DNA of 64,000 bases, taken from Romboutsia faecis. Its GTDB lineage: Bacteria; Bacillota; Clostridia; Peptostreptococcales; Peptostreptococcaceae. The position numbers and the translations under genes were made by a program. The stretch spans positions 1 through 64,000 of the forward strand of contig NZ_JACRWE010000005.1 in NCBI RefSeq assembly GCF_014323405.1, read 5' to 3'. The notes beneath the pieces were generated by a model. The model was given only the letters and a program-made list of their open reading frames with translations. It was not told where the DNA came from and searched no databases. Positions 44,800-53,503 of this stretch are shown here, piece after piece (position 1 is the first letter of the stretch; the number at the start of each line of letters is the position of its first letter).

Positions 44800-45600
44800 A
44801 TGGGACCTTTAACTAAAGAACAAGAATATGCTATATCTAAATTTCTAGCAAGATACGACTATGGTGGAGTTTTAGAGATATTAGAAGAAAGTGGAATAGA
44901 GGGTGGTGACTTATATTTATTAATTAAGTCTTGCAAATATGCAGTTAACTTTGATTTTAGTAGTGCTTTAAAGATTATGCAATCTATGGAATTTCAAGTA
45001 ATATCAAGAGGGGATGTGCAATCTTTAGTTACAAATTTAGAGAATTTAATAGAAGGTGAACCTGAAGATTTGATGTCAGAGTTAATAGCAAATATAAAAA
45101 TTCAAATTGTTAATGAGGAATATATAGATTTTTTAGGTAGATTATATCGATTAAAAGAAGCTTTATTTAAATATATTTTTGTAAACACAAAAGAAAATAA
45201 AAAATATAAAGTGTGTATGCATGGTAAGATGGTATCTAAGAAAAATATTCAATACACTTTAAAAAAGAAGTATAATATATATAATGGAAATTTAATCCAC
45301 GGAGTAACTAACTATATAAATAGATATGTAAAACATACAAAGCGAATGGATAAGGTTCTTGAAATCTTAAATGGGGATAAGCTAGAAAATTTAATAAGAC
45401 TTAGAAATGATAGCCTTGTTGGTCATGGATTTAAAGGAGTAAGTAAAGAGGATATTGAATATATATATGGAAATCCAATGGAAGTTACAAAAGACTTGAT
45501 TAAGGCTTGTGAACTTCTTGATTTAGGCATAAATATAGATAAGTATGACCATATTAATGAAATAGCAATACAATTAATCGGAAACTATGCCAATTATTAG
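44800..45600 (+). CDS. Stand-alone HEPN-domain protein resembling the C-terminal half of Csm6
   Basis: 266 residues. The N-terminal ~100 residues are helical, with RYDYGGVLEIL and FDFSSALKIM repeats resembling the linker helices of Csm6-type proteins. The C-terminal part has GRLYRLKEALFKYIF at 113-127 and LRNDSLVGHGF at 201-211, which gives the HEPN RNase motif Arg202-X6-His209. The CARF ring-nucleotide sensor normally at the front of Csm6 is missing, and there is no CRISPR array or cas gene in the window. It lies 32 bases before the first signal-peptidase gene with no terminator, so it is probably co-transcribed. RNase activity is a prediction from the motif. Confidence 0.65.
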   Translation: MGPLTKEQEYAISKFLARYDYGGVLEILEESGIEGGDLYLLIKSCKYAVNFDFSSALKIMQSMEFQVISRGDVQSLVTNLENLIEGEPEDLMSELIANIKIQIVNEEYIDFLGRLYRLKEALFKYIFVNTKENKKYKVCMHGKMVSKKNIQYTLKKKYNIYNGNLIHGVTNYINRYVKHTKRMDKVLEILNGDKLENLIRLRNDSLVGHGFKGVSKEDIEYIYGNPMEVTKDLIKACELLDLGINIDKYDHINEIAIQLIGNYANY

Positions 45601-45632
45601 TTCAAAATTGTATTTTAGGGGAGATGTTATGG

Positions 45633-46166
45633 GTGGTAGAGAAAATGAAAAATGTAGTCTTTGAATGGGTTAAAGTAATTTTAGCAGCTATTATAATTGC
45701 ATTTATTATTACTCAATTTATAAGACCTACTTTAGTAAGAGGAGAATCTATGTATCCAACACTAGAAGAGAATGACTATTTAATAATAAGCAAGGTTTCT
45801 TACAAAGTAAAAAATCCTAAGTTTGGAGATATTATAGTTTTTAAGACTGATTTACTTCAGGAAGATGGGACTCATAAAGATTTAGTGAAAAGAGTAATAG
45901 CAACTGAAGGAGATCATTTGGTCATTAAAGATTTTAAAGTTTATGTAAATGAAAAATTGGTAGAGGAACCATACATCAACGGGCAGTATACCACTGGAGA
46001 TATAGATATTATAATACCAAAAAATAAAATATTTGCTATGGGAGATAATAGAGAAAAAAGTTTAGATAGCAGATATGAAGAGGTAGGGCTTATAGAAAAA
46101 AGTGATGTGATGGGTAAAGTAACTGTACGATTATACCCATTTGATAGGATAGGGCTTGTAGATTAA
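45633..46166 (+). CDS. lepB: Signal peptidase I, first tandem copy
   Basis: 177 residues from the GTG at 45633, 9 bases after AGGGGAG. An in-frame ATG at 45624 touches the ribosome site, and the GTG start aligns exactly with the paralogue at 46211. One N-terminal membrane helix is followed by RGESMYPTL with the catalytic Ser, KRVIATEGD with the catalytic Lys, and GDNREKSLDSR. It removes signal peptides from exported proteins at the outer membrane face. It lies 32 bases after the HEPN gene. Confidence 0.93.
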   Translation: MVEKMKNVVFEWVKVILAAIIIAFIITQFIRPTLVRGESMYPTLEENDYLIISKVSYKVKNPKFGDIIVFKTDLLQEDGTHKDLVKRVIATEGDHLVIKDFKVYVNEKLVEEPYINGQYTTGDIDIIIPKNKIFAMGDNREKSLDSRYEEVGLIEKSDVMGKVTVRLYPFDRIGLVD

Positions 46167-46210
46167 ATATACATTACAATAGTATAAACAAATGACATAG
46201 GAGAGAGCAA

Positions 46211-46744
46211 ATGAGTGATAAATTAAAAAAAGAAATAATTGATTGGGCAAAAACTATAGTGATATCATTAGTATTAGCTTTTTTAATAGTTCAAGTTATA
46301 AAGCCTACAATTGTTAGTGGAGAGTCAATGTATCCAACTTTAAATAATAAGGACTACTTAATATTGAACAGATTATCTTATAAATTTGGAGATATAAAAA
46401 GAGGAGATATTATAGTATTTAAAACAGATTTAAAACAAGATAATGGAAAAGAGAAAGACTTAATAAAAAGAGTTATAGCAACTGAAGGGGATCATTTAGT
46501 AATAAAGGATTCTCAGGTGTATTTAAATGATAAGTTAATAGAAGAACCTTATATAGATAATTCATATACATCTGGAGATATAGATATAGTTATACCAGAT
46601 GGTGAAGTATTTGTTATGGGAGATAATAGAGAAAATAGTAAGGACTCCAGATCAGAAGATGTAGGCTTAGTAAATGAAAGTGATATTTTGGGAGAAGTTA
46701 TGATAAGATTACTTCCTTTAAATAAAGTTGGTCCTGTAGACTAG
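46211..46744 (+). CDS. lepB: Signal peptidase I, second tandem copy
   Basis: 177 residues, the same length as the preceding copy and clearly related along its whole length. The N-terminal membrane helix, SGESMYPTL (Ser), KRVIATEGD (Lys) and GDNRENSKDSR are intact, so both copies should be active. A GGAGAG ribosome site precedes the ATG. The tandem pair probably arose by duplication and may differ in substrate preference or timing. The isomerase gene starts 8 bases later. Confidence 0.94.
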   Translation: MSDKLKKEIIDWAKTIVISLVLAFLIVQVIKPTIVSGESMYPTLNNKDYLILNRLSYKFGDIKRGDIIVFKTDLKQDNGKEKDLIKRVIATEGDHLVIKDSQVYLNDKLIEEPYIDNSYTSGDIDIVIPDGEVFVMGDNRENSKDSRSEDVGLVNESDILGEVMIRLLPLNKVGPVD

Positions 46745-46752
46745 GTGATATG

Positions 46753-47502
46753 ATGAAGGTAGGGATATCAGCTCTTTTATTTAATATAGAAGAAGCTATA
46801 GAAATTTGTAAATCAGAAAAATGTATAAAACATATAGAAGTAGGTATTGATAACTTAGAAGAATGTGAAGAGTTAATAAAGTATAAGAAGGATTTCGAAA
46901 AGCTAGGTTTATCTATTGGGATTCATTTACCTATGGAGCTTAACACTTGTGAAAATATAATTTATATAAGAAACTCATGGATAAGTTTTATAAATGAAAT
47001 TAATAAAAAATTAAGTGATTTAAATATAGAATATTTCAATATGCATTTGGGATATGCAATTACTAATAGGCTGGAGAATAATCGAATAAAGTATTTAAAT
47101 AATATTGTGAGATTTTTTAATGATAATTATTTAAATTCAAATATTGTTATATCTATAGAAAATACATATTCAAAAAGAGGTGATTTTTCAAATATTGGAA
47201 ATAATGTCAGAGATTTTGAGTATATATTTAATAATACAATGAGAAAAAAATTATGCTTTTGTTATGATACAGGGCATTTTTTAATAAATAAAGATAACTA
47301 TATAAATAAATTAAGTGAAAAACTAAAAATAGTTCACTTAAGTGATAATGATGGAATCAATGACATCCATATTGGTATAGGAAAAGGACTCTTATGTATG
47401 GAACACATAAAAAAAGTTTTAGAATATAATCCAGAGTACTTAGTTTTAGAAATTGATTACAAGGATATTAAAGACACCTTAATAACTTTAAAAAGCTTAT
47501 AA
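46753..47502 (+). CDS. TIM-barrel sugar-phosphate isomerase/epimerase-like protein
   Basis: 249 residues, with AGGTGAT before two adjacent ATGs (46750, 46753); the second has better spacing. The xylose-isomerase-like / AP endonuclease 2 fold is suggested by GIHLPMEL, FNMHLGY, VISIENTY, CYDTGHFLI and VHLSDNDG, which give the Glu/Asp/His metal set. The reaction is unknown. It closely follows the signal-peptidase genes and ends at a terminator. Confidence 0.78.
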   Translation: MKVGISALLFNIEEAIEICKSEKCIKHIEVGIDNLEECEELIKYKKDFEKLGLSIGIHLPMELNTCENIIYIRNSWISFINEINKKLSDLNIEYFNMHLGYAITNRLENNRIKYLNNIVRFFNDNYLNSNIVISIENTYSKRGDFSNIGNNVRDFEYIFNNTMRKKLCFCYDTGHFLINKDNYINKLSEKLKIVHLSDNDGINDIHIGIGKGLLCMEHIKKVLEYNPEYLVLEIDYKDIKDTLITLKSL

Positions 47503-47503
47503 A

Positions 47504-47525
47504 AGAGGTATACATACCTCTTTTT
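47504..47525 (+). terminator. Terminator of the HEPN-lepB-lepB-isomerase unit
   Basis: AGAGGTA pairs with TACCTCT around TACA, and a T-run follows. Confidence 0.85.
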
Positions 47526-47556
47526 CCTATATAAGTAGGGGAAAGGAGAATAGACT

Positions 47557-49224
47557 ATGGGGAATTTAGAATTAAAGGTAAATGGAGAAGTAAAAAAATA
47601 CTGTATAGATAAGAATTCTGAAGGCATAAAATTAGAAGAAATAGCAAGAGATATTGAAAGTGATTCTAGTGGGATTATAACTTTAGGGATTATAAAAAAT
47701 AAATTAAAAGAGTTAAGTCATGTTGTAAAAGAAGATTGTAGTATAAGATTTTTAGATACTACAGATTTAGATGGATATAGAGTATATACTAGAGTTCTAA
47801 ATTTTATATTTATGATGTCATGCAATGATATTTTTAAGGATTCAAGGATTACTGTGGAGCATTCTTTATCAAATGGATTATATTGCGAGGTTCATATTGG
47901 TAGGGATTTAACTGAAGAAGACATAAAAAATATAAAATGTAGAATGGAAGAAATAATAAATAATAATTATGAAATAGAAAAAATAAGCACTACAAGAGCA
48001 GAAGCTATTTCAATATTCAAAGAGCACAAAATGATAGAAAAAGCAGAATTATTAAAATACAAAGAATATGATGATGTAAAAATATATAAATGCAATAATT
48101 ATATAGATCACTTTTATGGATATATGTTACCTTCAACAGGATATATAAAAACATTTGATCTAAAATTATATAAAAATGGAGTTATACTTTTTGGACCAAG
48201 TAAATTTGACAAGAATATACCAAGAGAATTTAAACCTCAGCCTAAGTTATCTAATATATATCGAGAATCTGAGATATGGTCTAAATTAATAGGTGTAGAT
48301 AAAGTTTTAACTCTAAACAAAATTATAGAAAATAATGAATATGGTGATGTTATAAGAACAGTCGAAGCTCTGCATGAAAAAAAGCTTTCTCAAATTTCTG
48401 ATATAATAAAAGAAAATAAGAAGAGGATAATATTAATAGCGGCCCCTTCATCATCAGGGAAAACAAGTTTTGCTCATAGATTATGCATTCATCTTAGAGT
48501 AAATAATCTTAAACCTGTATCTATATCATTAGATGATTATTTTGTAGATAGGGAACATACTCCGATAGATGAATTCGGTAATTATGACTTTGAATCTATC
48601 TATGCAATAAACTTAGAGCAATTTAATAAAGATTTAAAGGATTTATTAGAAGGAAAAGAGATATCTATACCTAAATTTGACTTTAAACAAGGTAAGCAGG
48701 TTAATAGTAATAAAAAGCTAAAAATAGAGAGTGATCAGCCAATAATATTAGAAGGTATACATGGATTAAATCCATTACTAACATCATCTATACCTGATAA
48801 TGAAAAGTTTAAAATATATTTAAGTGCACTTACTCAAATAAACTTAGATGACCACAATAGAATACCAACAACAGATCTAAGGTTAATTAGAAGGATAGTA
48901 AGAGATTATAATTTTAGAGGTTATAGTGCAGAGACAACTATTATTAATTGGAACTCAGTAAGAAGAGGAGAAGAAAAAAATATATTTCCTTATCAAGAAG
49001 AAGCCGATGTTATATTTAACTCAGCTTGTTTATACGAATTAGCAGTTTTAAAAAAATATGTAACTCCATTATTAGAAAGTATTAAGGAGAATAGTAGGGC
49101 TTATATAGAATCTAATAGATTATTAAAATTTCTACAATATTTTGTAGCATTAGATGATATATCTGATATACCATCAACATCTATATTAAGAGAATTTATT
49201 GGAGGTAGTAAAATTGTAGATTAA
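47557..49224 (+). CDS. Nucleoside kinase with N-terminal TGS and ThrRS-like domains (uridine kinase family)
   Basis: 555 residues. The front is a TGS-like domain (about 1-65) and a threonyl-tRNA-synthetase second-additional-domain-like part (about 70-170, with SNGLYCEVHIG). The C-terminal half is a P-loop kinase of the uridine kinase / phosphoribulokinase family: APSSSGKTSFA near 293-303, SLDDYFVDR, and LEGIHGLNP. This fusion is common in Clostridia and Thermotoga. It phosphorylates a nucleoside or similar; the TGS part suggests a link to tRNA or alarmone sensing, which is inference. Confidence 0.88.
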   Translation: MGNLELKVNGEVKKYCIDKNSEGIKLEEIARDIESDSSGIITLGIIKNKLKELSHVVKEDCSIRFLDTTDLDGYRVYTRVLNFIFMMSCNDIFKDSRITVEHSLSNGLYCEVHIGRDLTEEDIKNIKCRMEEIINNNYEIEKISTTRAEAISIFKEHKMIEKAELLKYKEYDDVKIYKCNNYIDHFYGYMLPSTGYIKTFDLKLYKNGVILFGPSKFDKNIPREFKPQPKLSNIYRESEIWSKLIGVDKVLTLNKIIENNEYGDVIRTVEALHEKKLSQISDIIKENKKRIILIAAPSSSGKTSFAHRLCIHLRVNNLKPVSISLDDYFVDREHTPIDEFGNYDFESIYAINLEQFNKDLKDLLEGKEISIPKFDFKQGKQVNSNKKLKIESDQPIILEGIHGLNPLLTSSIPDNEKFKIYLSALTQINLDDHNRIPTTDLRLIRRIVRDYNFRGYSAETTIINWNSVRRGEEKNIFPYQEEADVIFNSACLYELAVLKKYVTPLLESIKENSRAYIESNRLLKFLQYFVALDDISDIPSTSILREFIGGSKIVD

Positions 49225-49233
49225 ATATGAATA

Positions 49234-49311
49234 GGCACGAATATAAAACTTTACACTATTTAACTTAAAGGGTGTATATGACATAAGTTTATATTTGTGC
49301 CTTGTTATTTT
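49234..49311 (+). terminator. Terminator after the kinase gene
   Basis: A long outer stem (GGCACGAATATAAAACT with AGTTTATATTTGTGCC, a few mismatches) encloses TACAC/GTGTA and is followed by TTGTTATTTT. Confidence 0.75.
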
Positions 49312-49346
49312 AATATTATATAAATTTCTTTTATAGCATATAATTT

Positions 49347-49364
49347 TTGTATTATAATATACAA
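49347..49364. promoter_or_regulatory. Dyad upstream of glutaminase
   Basis: TTGTAT-N6-ATACAA is an 18-base dyad about 60 bases before the glutaminase start, overlapping the likely promoter region. It shares the TGTAT/ATACA core with dyads before the BMP gene, adhE and the ArsR-like gene. Confidence 0.4.
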
Positions 49365-49423
49365 TATATAATAATAGATAAAGTTACGGAAGTTGTTAGC
49401 ACAAAGGAGGATTTTATAGACAG

Positions 49424-50341
49424 ATGGAAAATTTATTAAATAACATAATTAAATTAAACAAAAAATATACAAATTTTGGTCAGGTTGCAAGCTACATACC
49501 AGAATTAAAAAATGCTAATTCAGAAGATTTAGGAATCTGCATAATAGATAAAGATAATAATATTCATTATGCAGGAGATTATAAAAAGAAATTTACAATA
49601 CAAAGTGTTTCTAAAACTATTATATTAGCTATGGCATTAATGGATAATGATTGGTCTTATGTATTTTCAAAAGTAGGAATGGAGCCTAGTGGAGATCCTT
49701 TTAACTCAATAATGAAATTAGAAACAGATGATACTAAAAAACCTTGTAATCCAATGATAAATGCAGGTGCAATAGTAACGACGTCATTAATTAAGGGAAC
49801 TACACTAAAGGAAAAAGAAGAAAGAATGTTAGCTTTCTTTAGAAAAATAGCTAAAAATGATGATATAAAAATAAATCAAGCTGTATATGAATCAGAGAAG
49901 TTAACAGGTGATAGAAATAGAGCAATGGCATATTTATTAAAAAATGATGGTGTAATAAATGGAGATGTAGAAGAAATCCTTGATTTATACTTCAAGCAAT
50001 GCTCTATAGAAGTTGATTGTGTAGATCTAGCTAGAATAGGTCTTTTATTTGCGAATTATGGTATAGATATAGAAACAGGCGAACGTGTAATAAGTGAAAA
50101 TGTATCCAGAATGGTAAAAACATTTATGGTTACATGTGGAATGTACGATGCATCAGGAGAATTTGCAATAAAAGTTGGAATACCTGCAAAATCTGGTGTA
50201 GGAGGAGGAATTATGGCATCTGTACCAAGAAAGATGGGTATAGGAGTTTACGGGCCTTCGTTAGATAAAAAAGGAAATAGTATAGCTGGGATTAAGATAT
50301 TAGAAGATTTATCGAAACAGTTAGAGTTAAGTATATTTTAA
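49424..50341 (+). CDS. glsA: Glutaminase
   Basis: 305 residues. Serine-dependent beta-lactamase-like glutaminase: FTIQSVSKTI has the catalytic Ser-x-x-Lys, followed by MEPSGDPFNS, NPMINAGAI and the late KSGVGGGIMA. It hydrolyses glutamine to glutamate and ammonia. AAAGGAGG lies ahead of the ATG. It is monocistronic. An ArsR-like regulator gene follows but has its own promoter. Confidence 0.96.
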   Translation: MENLLNNIIKLNKKYTNFGQVASYIPELKNANSEDLGICIIDKDNNIHYAGDYKKKFTIQSVSKTIILAMALMDNDWSYVFSKVGMEPSGDPFNSIMKLETDDTKKPCNPMINAGAIVTTSLIKGTTLKEKEERMLAFFRKIAKNDDIKINQAVYESEKLTGDRNRAMAYLLKNDGVINGDVEEILDLYFKQCSIEVDCVDLARIGLLFANYGIDIETGERVISENVSRMVKTFMVTCGMYDASGEFAIKVGIPAKSGVGGGIMASVPRKMGIGVYGPSLDKKGNSIAGIKILEDLSKQLELSIF

Positions 50342-50354
50342 TATATAGAATTTT

Positions 50355-50383
50355 TTGACAATTGTATACACTTAATATATAAT
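50355..50383 (+). promoter_or_regulatory. Perfect consensus promoter of the ArsR-like regulator
   Basis: TTGACA (50355-50360), 17-base spacer, TATAAT (50378-50383): both elements match the consensus fully. TGTATACA, an 8-base palindrome, lies in the spacer (50363-50370) and may be the site of self-regulation. Confidence 0.85.
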
Positions 50384-50422
50384 TAAAATATAATAAAATA
50401 ATATTTTTTTAGGGGTGGGGGA

Positions 50423-50995
50423 ATGAAAGAGTTACTTGTGCTACGAGACTTAGAATGTATAAAGGCTATTGCACATCCTCGTAGAATAGACATTCTAAAA
50501 TCATTTGAAAAAGAGCCGTTATCAGCGAAGCAATTGTCACAAATGTTAGATGAGCCTCATGCAAAAATCAACTATCACATAAAAACTTTATACAAAGTTG
50601 GAATACTTGAGTTAGTAGAAGAAAAGATAAAGTCCGGAATTGTTGAAAAATACTATTACCCAACTGCTAAAAATATAATAGTGGGTAAAAAAGTCATTGA
50701 TTTTTCACTAGATAATTTAGATAATGGGGATAAGAAAGATATGTGCATATCTAAATTTGAAAATATGAGCGAACTTTTTTACAAGGCAGCAGAAAATGAA
50801 GTGCTTCAACCGAATAATGTTATAGAGTATAGTGATGTTTCATTTGCAGAAAGTGAAATTAATGAGATTAATGAAGCTATTAGAACAAAAGTAAATGAAA
50901 TATTAGATAAAAGGTGTGAAAGCGAATTAGATGAAGGATATAATCTAGCGCTAGTTAGTATACCTATATTGAAAAAAGAAGAGTATAATTTATAA
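50423..50995 (+). CDS. ArsR-type winged-helix transcription regulator
   Basis: 190 residues. The N-terminal ~80 residues form a winged helix of the ArsR / HTH_20 group (IAHPRRIDILKSFEKEPLSAKQLSQML, then KINYHIKTLYKVGIL). There is no Cys pair of a metal sensor in the helix. The C-terminal ~100 residues are helical and may dimerise or bind a ligand. A GGGGTGGGGG stretch precedes the ATG. It has a perfect consensus promoter and its own terminator. Target genes are unknown. Confidence 0.88.
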   Translation: MKELLVLRDLECIKAIAHPRRIDILKSFEKEPLSAKQLSQMLDEPHAKINYHIKTLYKVGILELVEEKIKSGIVEKYYYPTAKNIIVGKKVIDFSLDNLDNGDKKDMCISKFENMSELFYKAAENEVLQPNNVIEYSDVSFAESEINEINEAIRTKVNEILDKRCESELDEGYNLALVSIPILKKEEYNL

Positions 50996-51028
50996 TAAGT
51001 ATCAACATTAGTTGATACTTATTTTTTT
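50996..51028 (+). terminator. Terminator after the regulator gene
   Basis: TAAGTATCAAC pairs perfectly with GTTGATACTTA around ATTA; a run of seven T follows. Confidence 0.92.
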
Positions 51029-51081
51029 GGGTATAATTAAATTATACAATATTAACTTTAATAGACATAAGGAGGAGCGAC

Positions 51082-51918
51082 ATGCTTATAATAGGACCAC
51101 ATATTTCTATTGCTAAAGGTTTTGCAAAAGCTGCACAATCGGCTGTAGATATGAATGCAAATACTTTTCAATTTTTTACTAGAAATCCAAGAGGAGGAAA
51201 TGCGAAAGCTTTTGATGAAAAAGATATAGCAAAGTTTCAAAAAATAAGAGAAGAGAATAATTTTGGACCTCTTTTAGCCCATGCACCGTATACTATGAAT
51301 TTAGGTGGAGCAAAAGATGATGTATATGAATTTGCAAGGAGAGTAATAAAAGAAGATATAGAGAGAATGGATTCAATTGGAATTGAGTATATGTGTTTTC
51401 ATCCAGGAAGTCATGTAGGTGGTGGAATAGATTTTGGTATAGAAAGGATAATTAATGGCCTAAATGAAGGTATTAAAGGAAATGAAAATATAACTATACT
51501 TTTAGAAACTATGTCAGGAAAGGGAACTGAGATAGGTTTTGAATTTGGGCAACTGAAAAGAATAATTGATGGAGTGGAGCATAATGGAAAAATTGGAGTA
51601 TGCTTAGATACTTGTCATATATTCTCGGCAGGATATGATATAGTAAATAATTTAGAAAATGTATTAGAAGAGTTTGATAAAATAATTGGACTAGATAGAC
51701 TTAAAGCAGTGCATTTAAATGATAGTCTAATGCCATTTGGTGACAAAAAGGATAGACATGCCCCATTAGGAGAAGGAAAAATTGGTTTAGAGGCAATTAT
51801 CAACTTTATGACACATCCTAAATTAAAGGACTTACCATTCTTTTTAGAAACTCCTTTTGATGAAGAGGGTCATAAGAGAGAAATAAAAATGATAAGAGAA
51901 ATACTGACTAATAATTAA
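51082..51918 (+). CDS. nfo: Deoxyribonuclease IV (endonuclease IV)
   Basis: 278 residues. AP endonuclease family 2, TIM barrel with three metals: GPHISIAKG at the start, [37 protein letters not shown] and [12 protein letters not shown] are all present in order. It cuts DNA 5' to abasic sites during base excision repair. AGGAGG lies before the ATG. An aldo/keto reductase gene follows after 48 bases. Confidence 0.96.
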   Translation: MLIIGPHISIAKGFAKAAQSAVDMNANTFQFFTRNPRGGNAKAFDEKDIAKFQKIREENNFGPLLAHAPYTMNLGGAKDDVYEFARRVIKEDIERMDSIGIEYMCFHPGSHVGGGIDFGIERIINGLNEGIKGNENITILLETMSGKGTEIGFEFGQLKRIIDGVEHNGKIGVCLDTCHIFSAGYDIVNNLENVLEEFDKIIGLDRLKAVHLNDSLMPFGDKKDRHAPLGEGKIGLEAIINFMTHPKLKDLPFFLETPFDEEGHKREIKMIREILTNN

Positions 51919-51966
51919 GATTAATATATAATAGATATATAATTTTAATAGATAGGCGGGGGTCAA

Positions 51967-52962
51967 ATGAGATATTTAGGAAATACTAATATGAAAATAA
52001 AGAGAGTTGGATTTGGGGGCATACCAATACAAAGGATAACTCAAGATGATACTAATTTAGTTATTGATGAACTAGAGAAAAATAATATAAACTTTATAGA
52101 TACAGCTAGAGGATATACTATAAGTGAAGAATATATAGGTAATGCATTAAGAGGAAGACGAGATAAGTTCTTTATTGCTACTAAAAGTATGTCTAGAGAT
52201 TATGAAAGTATGAAGAAGGATATAGAAATCAGTCTAAGAAATCTTCAAACAGAATATATTGATCTATATCAACTTCACAATGTTAAGTTAGAAGAATATA
52301 AGACTATATTTGAAAATGATAAGGCAATGAGAGCATTATTAGAGGCTCAAAAAGAAGGCAAGATAAAATATATAGGAATAACTAGTCATAGTTTAGATAC
52401 GATAGAACATGCAGTAGAAGATGAAAAGTTTGATACAATACAGTTTCCATATAATATTGTCGAAGGCCAAGCTGATGAAGTATTTAGAAAAGCAAATGAA
52501 AAAGGCATTGGTATAATTGTTATGAAACCATTAGCTGGAGGTGCTTTAGATGATGCAACCTTAGCTATCAAATATATATTATCAAAAGATTATATTGATG
52601 TAGCTATACCAGGGATGGATAGTATCGAACAAGTTCAACAAAATGTTGATGTATTAAATAATTTAGAATTAACAGAAAATGATAATAAAAAAATAGAAGA
52701 GATAAGAACTACTTTAGGTGGTAAATTCTGTAGAAGATGTGAGTATTGTTTACCATGTCCAGTAGGTGTAAATATACCTCAAAACTTTTTATTAGAAGGT
52801 TATTATACGAGATATAATCTAAAGGAATGGTCAAAAGAGAGATATGATGGCTTACAAGGGAAAGCCAGTGACTGTGTCAAGTGTGGAAAATGCGAAAAAA
52901 AATGCCCATATGATCTTCCAATAATAGAAATGTTAGAAAACGTATGTGCAAAGTTAGGTTAA
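51967..52962 (+). CDS. Aldo/keto reductase with C-terminal ferredoxin-like 4Fe-4S motifs
   Basis: 331 residues. The aldo-keto reductase barrel spans about 1-245 (GGIPIQR, FIDTARGYTISEEYIG with the catalytic Asp/Tyr, ATKSMSR, LYQLHNV). The tail holds two Cys groups, CRRCEYCLPCPVG and CVKCGKCEKKCPYDLP, as in clostridial AKR/ferredoxin fusions. It probably reduces an aldehyde or ketone with electrons fed through the clusters. It ends at a terminator. Confidence 0.92.
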   Translation: MRYLGNTNMKIKRVGFGGIPIQRITQDDTNLVIDELEKNNINFIDTARGYTISEEYIGNALRGRRDKFFIATKSMSRDYESMKKDIEISLRNLQTEYIDLYQLHNVKLEEYKTIFENDKAMRALLEAQKEGKIKYIGITSHSLDTIEHAVEDEKFDTIQFPYNIVEGQADEVFRKANEKGIGIIVMKPLAGGALDDATLAIKYILSKDYIDVAIPGMDSIEQVQQNVDVLNNLELTENDNKKIEEIRTTLGGKFCRRCEYCLPCPVGVNIPQNFLLEGYYTRYNLKEWSKERYDGLQGKASDCVKCGKCEKKCPYDLPIIEMLENVCAKLG

Positions 52963-52970
52963 ATTAAATA

Positions 52971-53023
52971 AAGGGGAGTGTATCAAATAATCTATATAAA
53001 TAACTTTGGTACATACCCCTTTT
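52971..53023. terminator. Terminator between convergent genes
   Basis: AAGGGG-x-GTGTATCAAA pairs with the TTTGGTACATACCCCTT region, with A and T tracts on both sides, so it can serve both strands. Confidence 0.8.
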
Positions 53024-53032
53024 AATTTTGCT

Positions 53033-53440
53033 CTATTCTTTTTTTGATATAGAGTAAGAAACTTCATATTCAGCTACCGGATAAAGTTCGATTTCAACTC
53101 TAGGATTTTCTTTATCTATGAAGTCAAAAAGTAGTACGGGTTTTAGTTGTTTATCATTTTTTATTATGCCACTTTTTTCTATTCCATCACAGATACTTTT
53201 AGGATAGTTATGTAAATCACCCATACGTTTATTTGGAAAATACAGTTTTAAAACTGTTATCAAATCTTCTTCTATTGTTTCACCGAAATATTGTTGATTT
53301 ATATAACCAGCAATCATATTCTCATAAGCTAAATATTTAGAGTGTTTACCAGTTGAAGGCATCCATGCTTGACCGTGTATATTATGAAGTTTAAAATTTG
53401 ATTTACTTATAGGTCTACCGGGTATTGTTAATTTAATCAA
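53033..53440 (-). CDS. RusA-family Holliday-junction resolvase-like protein
   Basis: 135 residues. It starts TIPGRPISKSN and contains GDLHNYPKSICDGIEKSGIIKNDKQ split over residues ~73-97, matching the RusA pattern (KpDxDN...KaxxDaLn...DD). The second acidic residue of DxD is His here (DLHN). RusA proteins cut four-way junctions and are usually carried by phages. No other phage gene is seen around it, so it may be a domesticated or stranded gene. Confidence 0.8.
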   Translation of the reverse strand: MIKLTIPGRPISKSNFKLHNIHGQAWMPSTGKHSKYLAYENMIAGYINQQYFGETIEEDLITVLKLYFPNKRMGDLHNYPKSICDGIEKSGIIKNDKQLKPVLLFDFIDKENPRVEIELYPVAEYEVSYSISKKE

Positions 53441-53503
53441 AGTATCACATCCTTACGATTAGTAATTATAAATGTAATCGTAAATTAATGAAAGGAGGAT
53501 TTT

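Noticed and set aside
44800..46166. CRISPR array or cas genes near the HEPN gene
   Set aside because: No regularly spaced direct repeats and no other cas-like protein are visible within the window.
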